14,556 nt of DNA, from assembly GCA_040235565.1 (NCBI GenBank), contig JBECLA010000090.1:1-14556 (forward strand), given 5' to 3'. The notes beneath the pieces are model-generated. The model was not told the DNA's origin and did no database searches. It saw only the letters and a program-made list of their open reading frames with translations. Of the stretch, positions 1 through 6,317 are shown piece after piece. The position numbers and the translations under genes are program-made. The stretch is from JAHEIJ01 sp040235565. GTDB taxonomy: Bacteria; Pseudomonadota; Gammaproteobacteria; UBA6429; Thiohalophilaceae. Position 1 is the stretch's first letter, and each line of letters opens with the position of its first letter.

Positions 1-1
1 G

Positions 2-680
2 ATTGACAGTTATGTCGCCGGCCTGATCATCCTGGCGCGCCGCGCCGTGTACTGCGATGGTGTTTGTCTGGAGTAATCTTTCCAATGGCGAACCGCATTT
101 CACCCTGACCCAGGTGGCGCTGAATGACACCACCATGGTGTTTGCATTTGCGCCGATTGTTGGTCTGTTATTGGGACTGTCGGCGATCAGCGTGCCCTGG
201 GATACACTGTTTCTGTCGGTGGTGCTGTACATCGTGATTCCAGTGGCCATCGCGCAGGTCTGGCGGTACGGATTATTGAAATCGGGAGGTAAAGCGGCGT
301 TGCAGCATACATTGGATTGGTTGGGCCCGATCTCCCTCGTGGCCTTGCTGACCACGCTGGTATTGTTGTTCGGGTTTCAGGGTGAACAGATCCTTGCCCA
401 GCCCCTTGTTATTGTGTTGCTGGCGATACCGATTTTGATCCAGGTTTATTTCAATTCCGGTCTGGCCTATTTATTGAACCGCAAATTTCGCGTTGCGCAC
501 TGCGTGGCTGGTCCCTCGGCCTTGATTGGCGCAAGTAACTTCTTTGAGTTGGGCGTGGCTACGGCCATCGTATTGTTCGGGTTTGAATCCGGGGCGGCCC
601 TGGCGACTGTGGTGGGGGTATTGATCGAAGTGCCGGTCATGCTCTCGGTGGTAAAGATCGTGAATAAAAGCAAGCATTGA
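2..680 (+). CDS. acr3: ACR3-family arsenite efflux permease, 3' part, with apparent frameshift
   Basis: This is the C-terminal part of an inner-membrane As(III) efflux permease of the ACR3 family (BART superfamily). From 57 onward one open frame gives VFVWSNL, then VALNDTTMVFAFAPIVGLLLG and several hydrophobic helices, and ends in SVVKIVNKSK, all typical of ACR3. The upstream part of the conserved segment (SYVAGLIIL) is in a different frame, at bases 8-34. The frame holding the family motif A-A-P-C-T-A-M, with the conserved Cys codon at 48-50, is reached only by dropping one base near 35-38. There, four bases stand where the family has a single Gly codon. The gene is therefore either broken or carries a sequencing error in a GC-rich run. 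The 5' part lies outside the window. No other ars gene is visible. The family call is firm; whether the gene is functional is open. Confidence 0.85.
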
Positions 681-874
681 TATGAAGTCGGGCTCAACTG
701 AATAATCGTCGCTGACTTGTTATGGCTGGTAAAAATAGCGGCCAAGACGACATGATAAGGTTTGTTCCTATAATCATTTCGCATTACCTCCATCTCGGCC
801 GCTCGGTAATTGAATCGCACTCGCCCATCCGTGGGCTCCGCGAAATAAGCACTTCCATGTTCTAATCCATGCAT
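467..874 (-). CDS. Doubtful hypothetical protein antisense to the acr3 end
   Basis: This is a 135-codon open frame starting at the ATG at 872-874. An unusually strong GGAGGAGG ribosome binding site lies a few bases upstream. The first 50 or so residues (MHGLEHGSAYFAEPTDG onward, including AEMEVMRNDYRNKPYHVV) lie outside any other gene and look protein-like. The remaining 80 residues run antisense through the acr3 3' end and have low-complexity shadow-frame composition. A short gene that once ended near 720 and lost its stop, or a gene relic, fits better than a real 135-residue protein. I do not recognise the family. The shared 33-base motif lies inside its coding part. Confidence 0.22.
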   Translation of the reverse strand: MHGLEHGSAYFAEPTDGRVRFNYRAAEMEVMRNDYRNKPYHVVLAAIFTSHNKSATIIQLSPTSYQCLLLFTIFTTESMTGTSINTPTTVARAAPDSNPNNTMAVATPNSKKLLAPIKAEGPATQCATRNLRFNK

Positions 875-1106
875 TACTCTGCCTCCTCCTTCCCTGGAGT
901 CGTGTTTCCGACGCGGCTCTAACTTCCTGGCCGAGGAGTAATTGTCGAGAATAACGCCAGGATTACGATTCCAGAGTAGGGGGGTTAGTATAAAGCTGAA
1001 TAACAATTTAAATATTATCCCCTTTGGAGTCCAGGCGTTACTTGATGGACTAAACTTTGTGTGTGACAGAGAGTGATGATCACAAGCGCCCTGGGAGCTT
1101 CGCCTG
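681..1106. other. Gene-poor gap between acr3 and the aminotransferase
   Basis: No confident gene is seen here. The stretch holds the 5' half of a doubtful minus-strand ORF (467-874) with a strong Shine-Dalgarno sequence, and a 33-base motif at 759-791 shared with 13725-13757. It also contains the presumed promoter and leader of the aminotransferase gene, for which a GGGAG ribosome binding site is visible at 1093-1097, nine bases before the ATG. Confidence 0.5.
759..791 (-). repeat. 33-base shared motif, copy A
   Basis: Read on the minus strand, this segment matches 13725-13757 on the plus strand at 28 of 33 positions, including an uninterrupted core GATTATAGGAACAAA. Both copies begin with GGAGG followed three bases later by ATGC. 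In this copy the frame continues as M-E-V-M-R-N-D-Y-R-N-K. In the other copy the same frame has a stop after the equivalent Met-Gln. Confidence 0.6.
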
Positions 1107-2531
1107 ATGACGCACACGCCAATCAGTACCGATGATGTTTTTGCGGGCTTGTCGAAACAAATCGTGTTTGAGCTCGAAAAGCAGCATGGGAATACGGATC
1201 TGATCCGTGCGCTTGACTATGCCCGTATGGCGGGGCCTTTCAAAGTCGTCTCACCGTGGGAACTGGAGGATCCCAAAGGGGTGAGGCGGATCAATGCCAG
1301 TGGGTATGCGGCAACACCCTTCGGGGATCACTATCCGCCACTGATGGATTTTGTGCGTCGCTACCTTGGCGAAGGCGAGGCGATGGGTCTGCCGCAACAA
1401 TCGTTATCCGACTGGCGTGCGGCACTGGAAACCAATCTCGTCAGACTGGTTGCACAATTTGCACCCTCACACATGGATAGTAAAGTCTTCTTTTCCAACA
1501 GTGGCTCGGAAGCGATTGAAGCGGCAATCAAGTTCGCCAAAGCTTCACGGCCGGGCGGTTCCTGTTTCATTAATTTTCAGCGCGCCTTCCACGGCAAAAC
1601 TATCGGGGCGCTGAGCCTGACCGCCAACGAGGTGGCGCAGAAACCATTTCGCCCCCTGGTATTCGAGACGTTAACGCCACCGTTTGGTGATCTTGAAACA
1701 TTTGAGCAAACCATTCGCAGCAAAGGGGCAGACAATATCATTGCCGTTGTGCTGGAGCCGATTCAGGGGGAGGCCGGGGTGATCGTGCCGCCCCGTGACT
1801 TTCTGGTGGGCGTGGATCGTTATGCCAAAGAGCATGGTATTCCTGTGATTGCCGACGAGATCCAGGCGGGTCTGGGGCGCAGTGGTTACTGGGTGCCAAG
1901 CATTGAATGGGGCGGTATGGATCCGGACATCATTACCTTTGCTAAACCGTTAGGCGGTGGCATGGTGCCCATCGGTGCGACCGTGGTCCGCAAGGCGATC
2001 TTCGGCAAGATGCTGGGGGGCCTGGATTGTAAAATTCACTCCAATACTTTCGGCGGCAATTCACTCGCGATGGCCATAGGTTTGAAATCGCTGGAAATCC
2101 TGCGGGAGGAAAACCTGGTGGAACGTTCACGCCGCCTGGGCGAACCGGGACTGGCGCGGTTGCAGCGTATCGCTAAAGACCACCCGGATCTCATTGCGAA
2201 TGTGCGTGGCTTTGGCATGTGGTATGCCATTGAGTTCCACCCCGTTATTCCGCACAGTAGGGCATTCGGCCAGGACGATCTGATTGGTGAGTTCACGACC
2301 TTCCTGGGCATGATGATGCTTTACCAGGGAGGCGTGCATGGCAATCTGGCACTCAATGCCTATCGCACCGTGCGGCTGACGCCAGCACTCAATATGCCCG
2401 ATGGGTTGTACGATGATATGTTTGACAAGATTAATGCAGCCGCGGACAGGATGAAGTCAGCAAGAGCCATGCTTGTTAAAACCCCACCGAAGTCAATGCT
2501 GGATCTGACTCGGATTGCCTTGGGGTTGTAA
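1107..2531 (+). CDS. Class III PLP-dependent aminotransferase
   Basis: This is a 474-residue pyridoxal-phosphate enzyme of the class III (acetylornithine/4-aminobutyrate/diaminobutyrate type) aminotransferase family, cytoplasmic. The landmarks are in order. NSGSEA at 131-136 and FHG at 161-163 bind the cofactor phosphate and ring. E217 and the DEIQAGLGRSG segment with D250 pair with the pyridine nitrogen. K280 in ITFAKPLGGG is the Schiff-base lysine, and NTFGGN at 313-318 contributes from the partner subunit. Length and order fit an intact enzyme. The start is supported by GGGAG nine bases upstream. The amino donor cannot be read from the sequence. An N-terminal extension of about 60 residues and the late Tyr-rich FLGMMMLYQGG segment are not typical of ArgD or GabT. 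The gene is monocistronic, with a convergent DUF1059-like gene downstream. Confidence 0.92.
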   Translation: MTHTPISTDDVFAGLSKQIVFELEKQHGNTDLIRALDYARMAGPFKVVSPWELEDPKGVRRINASGYAATPFGDHYPPLMDFVRRYLGEGEAMGLPQQSLSDWRAALETNLVRLVAQFAPSHMDSKVFFSNSGSEAIEAAIKFAKASRPGGSCFINFQRAFHGKTIGALSLTANEVAQKPFRPLVFETLTPPFGDLETFEQTIRSKGADNIIAVVLEPIQGEAGVIVPPRDFLVGVDRYAKEHGIPVIADEIQAGLGRSGYWVPSIEWGGMDPDIITFAKPLGGGMVPIGATVVRKAIFGKMLGGLDCKIHSNTFGGNSLAMAIGLKSLEILREENLVERSRRLGEPGLARLQRIAKDHPDLIANVRGFGMWYAIEFHPVIPHSRAFGQDDLIGEFTTFLGMMMLYQGGVHGNLALNAYRTVRLTPALNMPDGLYDDMFDKINAAADRMKSARAMLVKTPPKSMLDLTRIALGL

Positions 2532-2555
2532 TTTTAATATGCAGTAAAAATAGGG

Positions 2556-2567
2556 GCCGGATCCGGC
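2556..2567. repeat. Perfect 12-base palindrome
   Basis: GCCGGATCCGGC lies 25 bases after the aminotransferase stop. It is perfectly self-complementary with no loop, so it is more likely a protein-binding site or chance than a terminator. Confidence 0.3.
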
Positions 2568-2587
2568 TCATTGACCAAAGAGACAAC

Positions 2588-2632
2588 CAGCCGCCGTCCA
2601 GTCGAGTTGTGTGGCTGACCTTTGGGCGGCTG
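2588..2632. terminator. Possible bidirectional terminator between convergent genes
   Basis: CAGCCGCC (2588-2595) and GGCGGCTG (2625-2632) form a perfect eight-base stem between the convergent aminotransferase and DUF1059-like genes. The loop is long (29 bases) and neither strand has a clean T tract after it, so this is a weak call. Confidence 0.3.
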
Positions 2633-2661
2633 ATTCCCTTCAGTAATGCCGTGATTAGATA

Positions 2662-2856
2662 CTAGGCGGGGGGTGTGCCCTCCTTGAACTCCTTGAAGAT
2701 CGTCACCCTGAACTCCGGCGTGTCATCGTAACCATGAACCGATGTACCGTGTTGGATCGCTGCTTCCAACAACTCCTCCTTACTGTCGGCAGCGAGCGCA
2801 ACGGAACAGTTTATGTCGCTGGGGTAATCGCGACAATCTATGTAGTATCGTGGCAT
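2662..2856 (-). CDS. DUF1059-like small protein
   Basis: This is a 64-residue protein, MPRYYIDCRDYPSD onward, with the short Cys-Arg-Asp segment (C8-R9-D10), a second Cys at residue 17, an acidic-helix stretch SKEELLEAAIQHGTSVHGY and a C-terminal hydrophobic-charged tail. This pattern and size fit the DUF1059 family, whose function is unknown. The ATG at 2854-2856 is preferred over a TTG at 2869-2871. The intervening codons AGG AGG AGG ATA are clearly the Shine-Dalgarno sequence (GGAGGAGG, correctly spaced for the ATG). It is probably a single-gene transcript, convergent with the aminotransferase. Confidence 0.8.
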   Translation of the reverse strand: MPRYYIDCRDYPSDINCSVALAADSKEELLEAAIQHGTSVHGYDDTPEFRVTIFKEFKEGTPPA

Positions 2857-3010
2857 TATCCTCCTCCTCAATAAACGGGTTATCGGGTGGCACGGATGGG
2901 TACCATGATGTGGGCGTTGGGACGTCCTTTTGCGTTACTTTTGTCCACATCGAGCGATAACCTTCCGTGGTCATAACATCGAAGAACAGGTAATAACAAA
3001 ATAAATTTCT

Positions 3011-3103
3011 ATGAAATTGCAAGACTGGACAGACGTAGTTGTAGAGAGCGAAAGCCTGTTGGCCGATACCTGCCAGTTCGCCGAGAAGGACGGTATAGTT
3101 TAA
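3011..3103 (+). CDS. Short plus-strand ORF or gene-end relic
   Basis: This frame has 30 codons from ATG to TAA. Its end, SLLADTCQFAEK, resembles the end of an open stretch at about 11419-11460 (LLQTDCDHFAEN, also ending in TAA). Both are followed by a unit of the dispersed repeat, 30 or more bases downstream. No Shine-Dalgarno sequence is visible. It may be the eroded 3' end of a gene that travelled with the repeat. The product is not recognised. Confidence 0.2.
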   Translation: MKLQDWTDVVVESESLLADTCQFAEKDGIV

Positions 3104-3107
3104 AAAA

Positions 3108-3194
3108 CTCAGCTGTTAAGCAGTAAGTAGCCTTTTTATTTTAAAAACTTCTTGATGATCCTGATCAGCATGCTTTGTGGTTATGAAGGTTGGG
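3108..3194 (-). repeat. Dispersed micro-ORF repeat, unit 1a (degenerate)
   Basis: Read on the minus strand, this unit opens with P-N-L-H-N-H-K, loses frame, and resumes as MLIRIIKKFLK with a TAA stop at 3136-3138. The bases after the stop (3108-3135) carry the family's conserved flank CTTACTGCTTAACAGCTG. It aligns with 6082-6173 and 11469-11560. The frame loss suggests a decayed copy. Confidence 0.55.
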
Positions 3195-3203
3195 ATCAAG
3201 GGG

Positions 3204-3281
3204 TCAGAGCATTTGAACAAAAGACTTCTGTGTTACCTTGACCAGAGCACTGTGGGTGAGGTTGGCAACTCCTCCCAACAT
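3204..3281 (-). repeat. Dispersed micro-ORF repeat, unit 1b (intact short ORF)
   Basis: This is a minus-strand ORF of 25 residues from ATG (3279-3281) to TGA (3204-3206), containing NLTHSALVKVTQKSF. It aligns in frame with NLDHSPLINIIEKSL at 6108-6173 and with LEHSTLLKFIENSL near 10600-10650. It begins 29 bases after the stop of the cpxA-like gene on the same strand, so it would be on the same transcript. No good ribosome binding site is visible. Confidence 0.5.
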
Positions 3282-3310
3282 CGATCAGTTGCTTGAATGC
3301 GGCCCAAAAT

Positions 3311-4654
3311 CTAAATTGGGATTCGCATTTCTACACACAGGCCTCCCTGCGGATGGTTGTAGGCTTTAATTGTCCCGTTATGAAGCTCGATGGCGCGACG
3401 GGCAATCGCAAGACCCAGGCCATAGCCGGGAATTTTCACATTCTGGTTACTGTCACTGATGCGCACGAAGGGTTGAAACAGATCGGGCAACTTTTCTTCC
3501 TTGACACCTTTACCACTATCACACACCGTGAGAACAACTTGATTGTTATCGTGGTTCGTGTTGACAATAACTTGAGTTTGTTCGGGCGTGTAATAAATGG
3601 CGTTACGAATCACATTTTCGACTGCCCGGCGTAACAGCTCGATACTGCCATTGATTAAGACTTCGTTATCCGGGTTGAAAATGACCTGTTTATTCTGGTT
3701 TTCTGCTTCAAAGCGCGCGTCATCGGCGATGGATGCCACCAGACCGTTGATATCAAAATAATCATTTTCGTTTTTATGGACATTGGTTTCCAGTCGTGAC
3801 AGCGTCAGCAGTTCACCCACTAATTCATCCAGACGTTGGCTTTCTTTTTCGATGCGCTGCATCAATTCTTCACTCTTGTCAGGTTGTTGACGCCCCATTT
3901 CTATGGCCATCTGTAAACGCGCCAGGGGGGAACGCAATTCGTGGGAGACGTCATTTAATAAACGCTTTTGTGTGGCGACAAGGTTTTGCACCTGTTCAGC
4001 CATGTGATCAAAATCCCTGGCAAGATCAGTTATTTCATCTTTGCGCTTGCCGATATATTGCATGACCCGGGTGTCCAGTTTGCCTGCGGCAAACTGGTTG
4101 GTGGCCTCACGCAAATGCCGGATGGGGCGGGTGAGGTACCAGGCCAGCCCGGCACTGAACAATAGACTGCCAAGGAAGACAATGAATAATGGCGTCCATG
4201 GGAGGTGCCGGGGCAAGCCAAATTTGTGTCGGATGCCGCGAAAATCCCGGCGGGGTATAAACAGTAAAAACTGTTCGCCTTCCGCTGTGGTTACCTGTTG
4301 AATCGCGGTTTGCTGTGGGTCAGCCAGCGCTTCCCGGGCTTTATTCAGAACTATCGGGGGGACGGGCCGGCCTAATAAATCTTCCCCGGCATCGTTAACG
4401 ATAAATATCGGTAAAGGCCGCTTGTGAAGCTCGCTTCTTTGTTGAATGACGCGTTCCAGGCCGTCGCGTCCCTCTTCGCGGAGAATTCTGGCCAGGGCGT
4501 TAACACCAAAATCGGCCCGTGGGCTATTCACCAGAACTTCCAGTTGTTCTATGCGTGCTTTATTGTGCTGCCACACCAGTCCGCCGACAATGGCACCCGT
4601 GACCAGCAAGGTTAGCCAGAAGCTGAAGAAAATTTTCCAGAATAAACGCCCCAT
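3311..4654 (-). CDS. cpxA: CpxA-like sensor histidine kinase
   Basis: This is a 447-residue inner-membrane sensor kinase. Transmembrane helix 1 is at about residues 8-28, followed by a periplasmic sensor of about 125 residues. Helix 2 is at about 153-173, then a HAMP linker beginning YLTRPIRHL. The dimerisation/phosphoacceptor helix carries H238 in VSHELRSPL. The ATPase has an N box at N347/N351, a G1 box at DSGKG (379-383), an F-box region LFQPF and a G2 box GYGLGL (410-415). The ATG at 4652-4654 is chosen because the preceding regulator's TAA ends one base before it, which is translational coupling. An upstream in-frame start would lie inside the regulator gene. Architecture and neighbours (CpxR-like regulator, divergent Spy-like gene) support CpxA over other HAMP kinases. 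It is expected to phosphorylate, and without signal dephosphorylate, its regulator. Confidence 0.88.
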   Translation of the reverse strand: MGRLFWKIFFSFWLTLLVTGAIVGGLVWQHNKARIEQLEVLVNSPRADFGVNALARILREEGRDGLERVIQQRSELHKRPLPIFIVNDAGEDLLGRPVPPIVLNKAREALADPQQTAIQQVTTAEGEQFLLFIPRRDFRGIRHKFGLPRHLPWTPLFIVFLGSLLFSAGLAWYLTRPIRHLREATNQFAAGKLDTRVMQYIGKRKDEITDLARDFDHMAEQVQNLVATQKRLLNDVSHELRSPLARLQMAIEMGRQQPDKSEELMQRIEKESQRLDELVGELLTLSRLETNVHKNENDYFDINGLVASIADDARFEAENQNKQVIFNPDNEVLINGSIELLRRAVENVIRNAIYYTPEQTQVIVNTNHDNNQVVLTVCDSGKGVKEEKLPDLFQPFVRISDSNQNVKIPGYGLGLAIARRAIELHNGTIKAYNHPQGGLCVEMRIPI

Positions 4655-4655
4655 G

Positions 4656-5345
4656 TTATGTCTGATCCGCCAATTGATAGCCCTGCCCACGGACGGTGAT
4701 GATCATGGCACCCAGTTCATGTAGTGCCATTTTTTTACGCAGGTTGCTCATATGCATATCGATGCTGCGATCATATTTTTCCAGTTTCCGGCCCAGCCCC
4801 TGTTCGGACAGGCTTTCTTTGCTGACCACTTTGCCGGCCTGCTTGACCAGAGCATGCAAGAGATTAAATTCGGTGCTGGTTAATTCGAGCGGCTGTCCCC
4901 TGGCCAGGGCGGTGCGCGAGGAGGGATTGATTTCAAGTGGGCCGATATGTTCTATCTGCTCCTTGTGTATATCCTGTTTACTGCCCTGGGTACGCCGCAA
5001 GACGGCGTTTAAACGTGCCAGCAATTCCCGTGGATTAAAGGGTTTGGGGATATAATCATCCGCACCGATTTCCAGACCGACAATGCGATCGACATCGTCA
5101 CCTTTGGCAGTGAGCATTAACACCGGCACACTGGATTGGCTGCGAATACGTCGCAGGACTTCAAAACCGTCCAGCTCCGGCATCATGACGTCAAGCACGA
5201 CAGCGTCATACTGGCCGGTGATGGCTTTTTGTGCGCCCTGTTTTCCCTCGAAGGCCTGGTCAATACTGAAACCTTCCGCCGCCAGGTAGTCACCCAGCAT
5301 GGAGGACAGCTCGGTATCATCGTCGACGATTAAGATGTGTGTCAT
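4656..5345 (-). CDS. cpxR: CpxR-like OmpR-family response regulator
   Basis: This is a 229-residue DNA-binding response regulator. The receiver domain begins MTHILIVDDD, with acidic residues 8-10, phosphoacceptor D52 in VVLDVMMPELDG, T79, and K101 in YIPKPF. A winged-helix DNA-binding domain follows at about 130-229, including LTSTEFNLLHALV, the recognition-helix region DRSIDMHMSNLRKKM and a C-terminal hairpin ending VRGQGYQLAD. The start at 5343-5345 matches the family N-terminus. A GTG 39 bases upstream would add 13 atypical residues. Only a weak AAGG lies upstream. It is the first gene of the operon with the kinase (one-base gap). The promoter region shared with the Spy-like gene carries CpxR-type half-sites, implying autoregulation. 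Confidence 0.9.
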   Translation of the reverse strand: MTHILIVDDDTELSSMLGDYLAAEGFSIDQAFEGKQGAQKAITGQYDAVVLDVMMPELDGFEVLRRIRSQSSVPVLMLTAKGDDVDRIVGLEIGADDYIPKPFNPRELLARLNAVLRRTQGSKQDIHKEQIEHIGPLEINPSSRTALARGQPLELTSTEFNLLHALVKQAGKVVSKESLSEQGLGRKLEKYDRSIDMHMSNLRKKMALHELGAMIITVRGQGYQLADQT

Positions 5346-5409
5346 AAGCGTGTAAGGCCTTATTCTATAAGTGGATTCTGGCACAGATTTGTGGGCGGTT
5401 GCAGGTGTC

Positions 5410-5434
5410 TTTACAGATCTTTACATAGCTTTAC
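5410..5434 (-). promoter_or_regulatory. Triple CpxR-box array
   Basis: TTTAC occurs at 5410, 5420 and 5430. On the minus strand this reads GTAAA-N5-GTAAA-N5-GTAAA, two overlapping perfect CpxR boxes with exact 10-base helical phasing. A fourth half-site, TTTAC, lies at 5464-5468. The array sits between divergent cpxR-like and spy-like genes, so one cluster could serve both promoters. The CpxR consensus is established for enterobacteria; its use here is inferred. Confidence 0.75.
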
Positions 5435-5527
5435 CCATTCCTGACCCAAGTTTGCAAAGGCTTTTTACATACTTTCTCTCAACGTAGCAGTGACTGTTGT
5501 TTAATTTAATCGAACTGGAGAAAGCCA

Positions 5528-5971
5528 ATGAAAAAACGCAACTGGATTATTGGAAGCATACTGGCGGGGACGATTGGTATTGCCGGGGTGGCCCATGCCT
5601 GTGGTGGACCCGGTGGACATTTCGGTGGCCATCATGGTGGTGACCGAATGATGCATATGATGAAAACCCTGGATCTGACAACCGAGCAGCGCCAGGCGAT
5701 ACGCAAGATCAAGAATGAATCACGCGATCAAATGGAAGTGAAACGCGACGAGCTGTTTGAGATTCGCAAGGCATTACGTGAACAGGGCAGGGCAGAAACC
5801 TATGATGCGGCCAAGGTGCGTGATCTGGCGGATGCCAAGGCGAAAATTACGGCGGATATGACAGTGCAACGCATTAAGACCATGCAGCAGATTCGGAAAG
5901 AATTGACAGCCGAGCAACTAAAAGAGCTGGATGAAATGAAAGATCGCCGTTTTAGTCGCGGTGGCTTTTAA
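5528..5971 (+). CDS. Spy/CpxP-like periplasmic chaperone
   Basis: This is a 147-residue exported protein. A signal peptide (residues 1-24, cleavage after AHA) is followed by a Gly/His/Met-rich stretch (CGGPGGHFGGHHGG, then MMHMM). Next is an all-helical body with the two family LTxxQ motifs, LTTEQ at 50-54 and LTAEQ at 126-130. Spy, CpxP and ZraP share this design. In those proteins it forms a cradle-shaped dimer that prevents aggregation, and in ZraP the His/Met-rich N-terminus binds metal. A metal-binding role here is inference. The Cys right after the cleavage site lacks a proper lipobox (A-H-A-C), so a lipoprotein is unlikely. GGAG sits well before the ATG. Its position, divergent from the cpxR-like gene with CpxR half-sites between, argues for a CpxP-type feedback or stress-effector role. 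Confidence 0.88.
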   Translation: MKKRNWIIGSILAGTIGIAGVAHACGGPGGHFGGHHGGDRMMHMMKTLDLTTEQRQAIRKIKNESRDQMEVKRDELFEIRKALREQGRAETYDAAKVRDLADAKAKITADMTVQRIKTMQQIRKELTAEQLKELDEMKDRRFSRGGF

Positions 5972-6000
5972 CTGGCTGACGCTGAATCAGGCGCGAATAT

Positions 6001-6043
6001 GAATATCGGAGCTTGCATAATTGTATGTCTTGCTCCGATATTC
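6001..6043. repeat. Long inverted repeat downstream of the spy-like gene
   Basis: GAATATCGGAGC (6001-6012) and GCTCCGATATTC (6032-6043) form a perfect 12-base stem. An inner CATA/TATG stem extends the hairpin around an ATTG loop. No T tract follows on either strand, so it is not a standard intrinsic terminator. It could protect the 3' end of the spy-like transcript. Confidence 0.5.
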
Positions 6044-6081
6044 TGACTTGATCATCCATTCCTTTCTCAGGCCTGCGACAT

Positions 6082-6173
6082 CCGCTGTTAAGCGGTAAGC
6101 GGCAGGTTTACAATAACGACTTCTCAATGATATTGATCAACGGACTGTGATCGAGGTTGGTACGCTCACTCAC
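6082..6173 (-). repeat. Dispersed micro-ORF repeat, unit 2 (intact short ORF)
   Basis: The minus strand from GTG (6171-6173) to TAA (6108-6110) encodes 21 residues ending NLDHSPLINIIEKSLL. The post-stop flank CTTACCGCTTAACAGCGG (to about 6082) is conserved with the other units, and here it can fold as CCGCT-TAAC-AGCGG. The unit lies downstream of the cbbM terminator on the same strand, so it would need its own promoter or readthrough. No convincing ribosome binding site is seen. Confidence 0.55.
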
Positions 6174-6246
6174 AATCCGGGACGGACATTTATCCTGGGT
6201 GATGTGAAATCGATAAATTCACGCCTTTGTCACCGAACCGCAAGAT

Positions 6247-6296
6247 AAAAAAAGCGGCAACGACCGGGAACACACATGGCTCCCGATCGTTGCCGC
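6247..6296 (-). terminator. Intrinsic terminator of cbbM
   Basis: The arms at 6254-6269 and 6281-6296 form a 16-base stem with an 11-base loop, followed on the minus strand by seven T residues (6247-6253). The single non-Watson-Crick position is a G-U wobble in the minus-strand RNA but an A-C mismatch in the plus-strand RNA. This shows the structure serves the minus strand, that is cbbM, whose stop is 21 bases upstream. Confidence 0.92.
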
Positions 6297-6317
6297 CTTT
6301 GTTTCAGGTGCGGGCGA

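Larger units (their letters stand above)
2857..3310. other. Gene-poor gap holding repeat units
   Basis: No confident gene is seen. A minus-strand open frame (2780-2974) runs into the DUF1059-like gene but lacks a ribosome binding site. A short plus-strand frame at 3011-3103 (starting MKLQDWTDVVVESESLL) also lacks one. Two units of the dispersed micro-ORF repeat occupy about 3108-3281, immediately downstream of the cpxA-like stop codon. Confidence 0.5.
5972..6317. other. Intergenic region between spy-like and cbbM
   Basis: No protein gene of normal size is present. In order it holds a long inverted repeat (6001-6043), one unit of the dispersed micro-ORF repeat (6082-6173), about 70 unexplained bases, and the cbbM terminator (6247-6296). 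Confidence 0.6.

Noticed and set aside
2780..2974. Minus-strand ORF starting MTTEGYRSMWTKV upstream of the DUF1059-like gene
   Set aside because: It has no ribosome binding site, overlaps the DUF1059-like start by 77 bases in another frame, and its C-terminal half is a shadow of that gene. Kept only as a low-interest finding about coupling.
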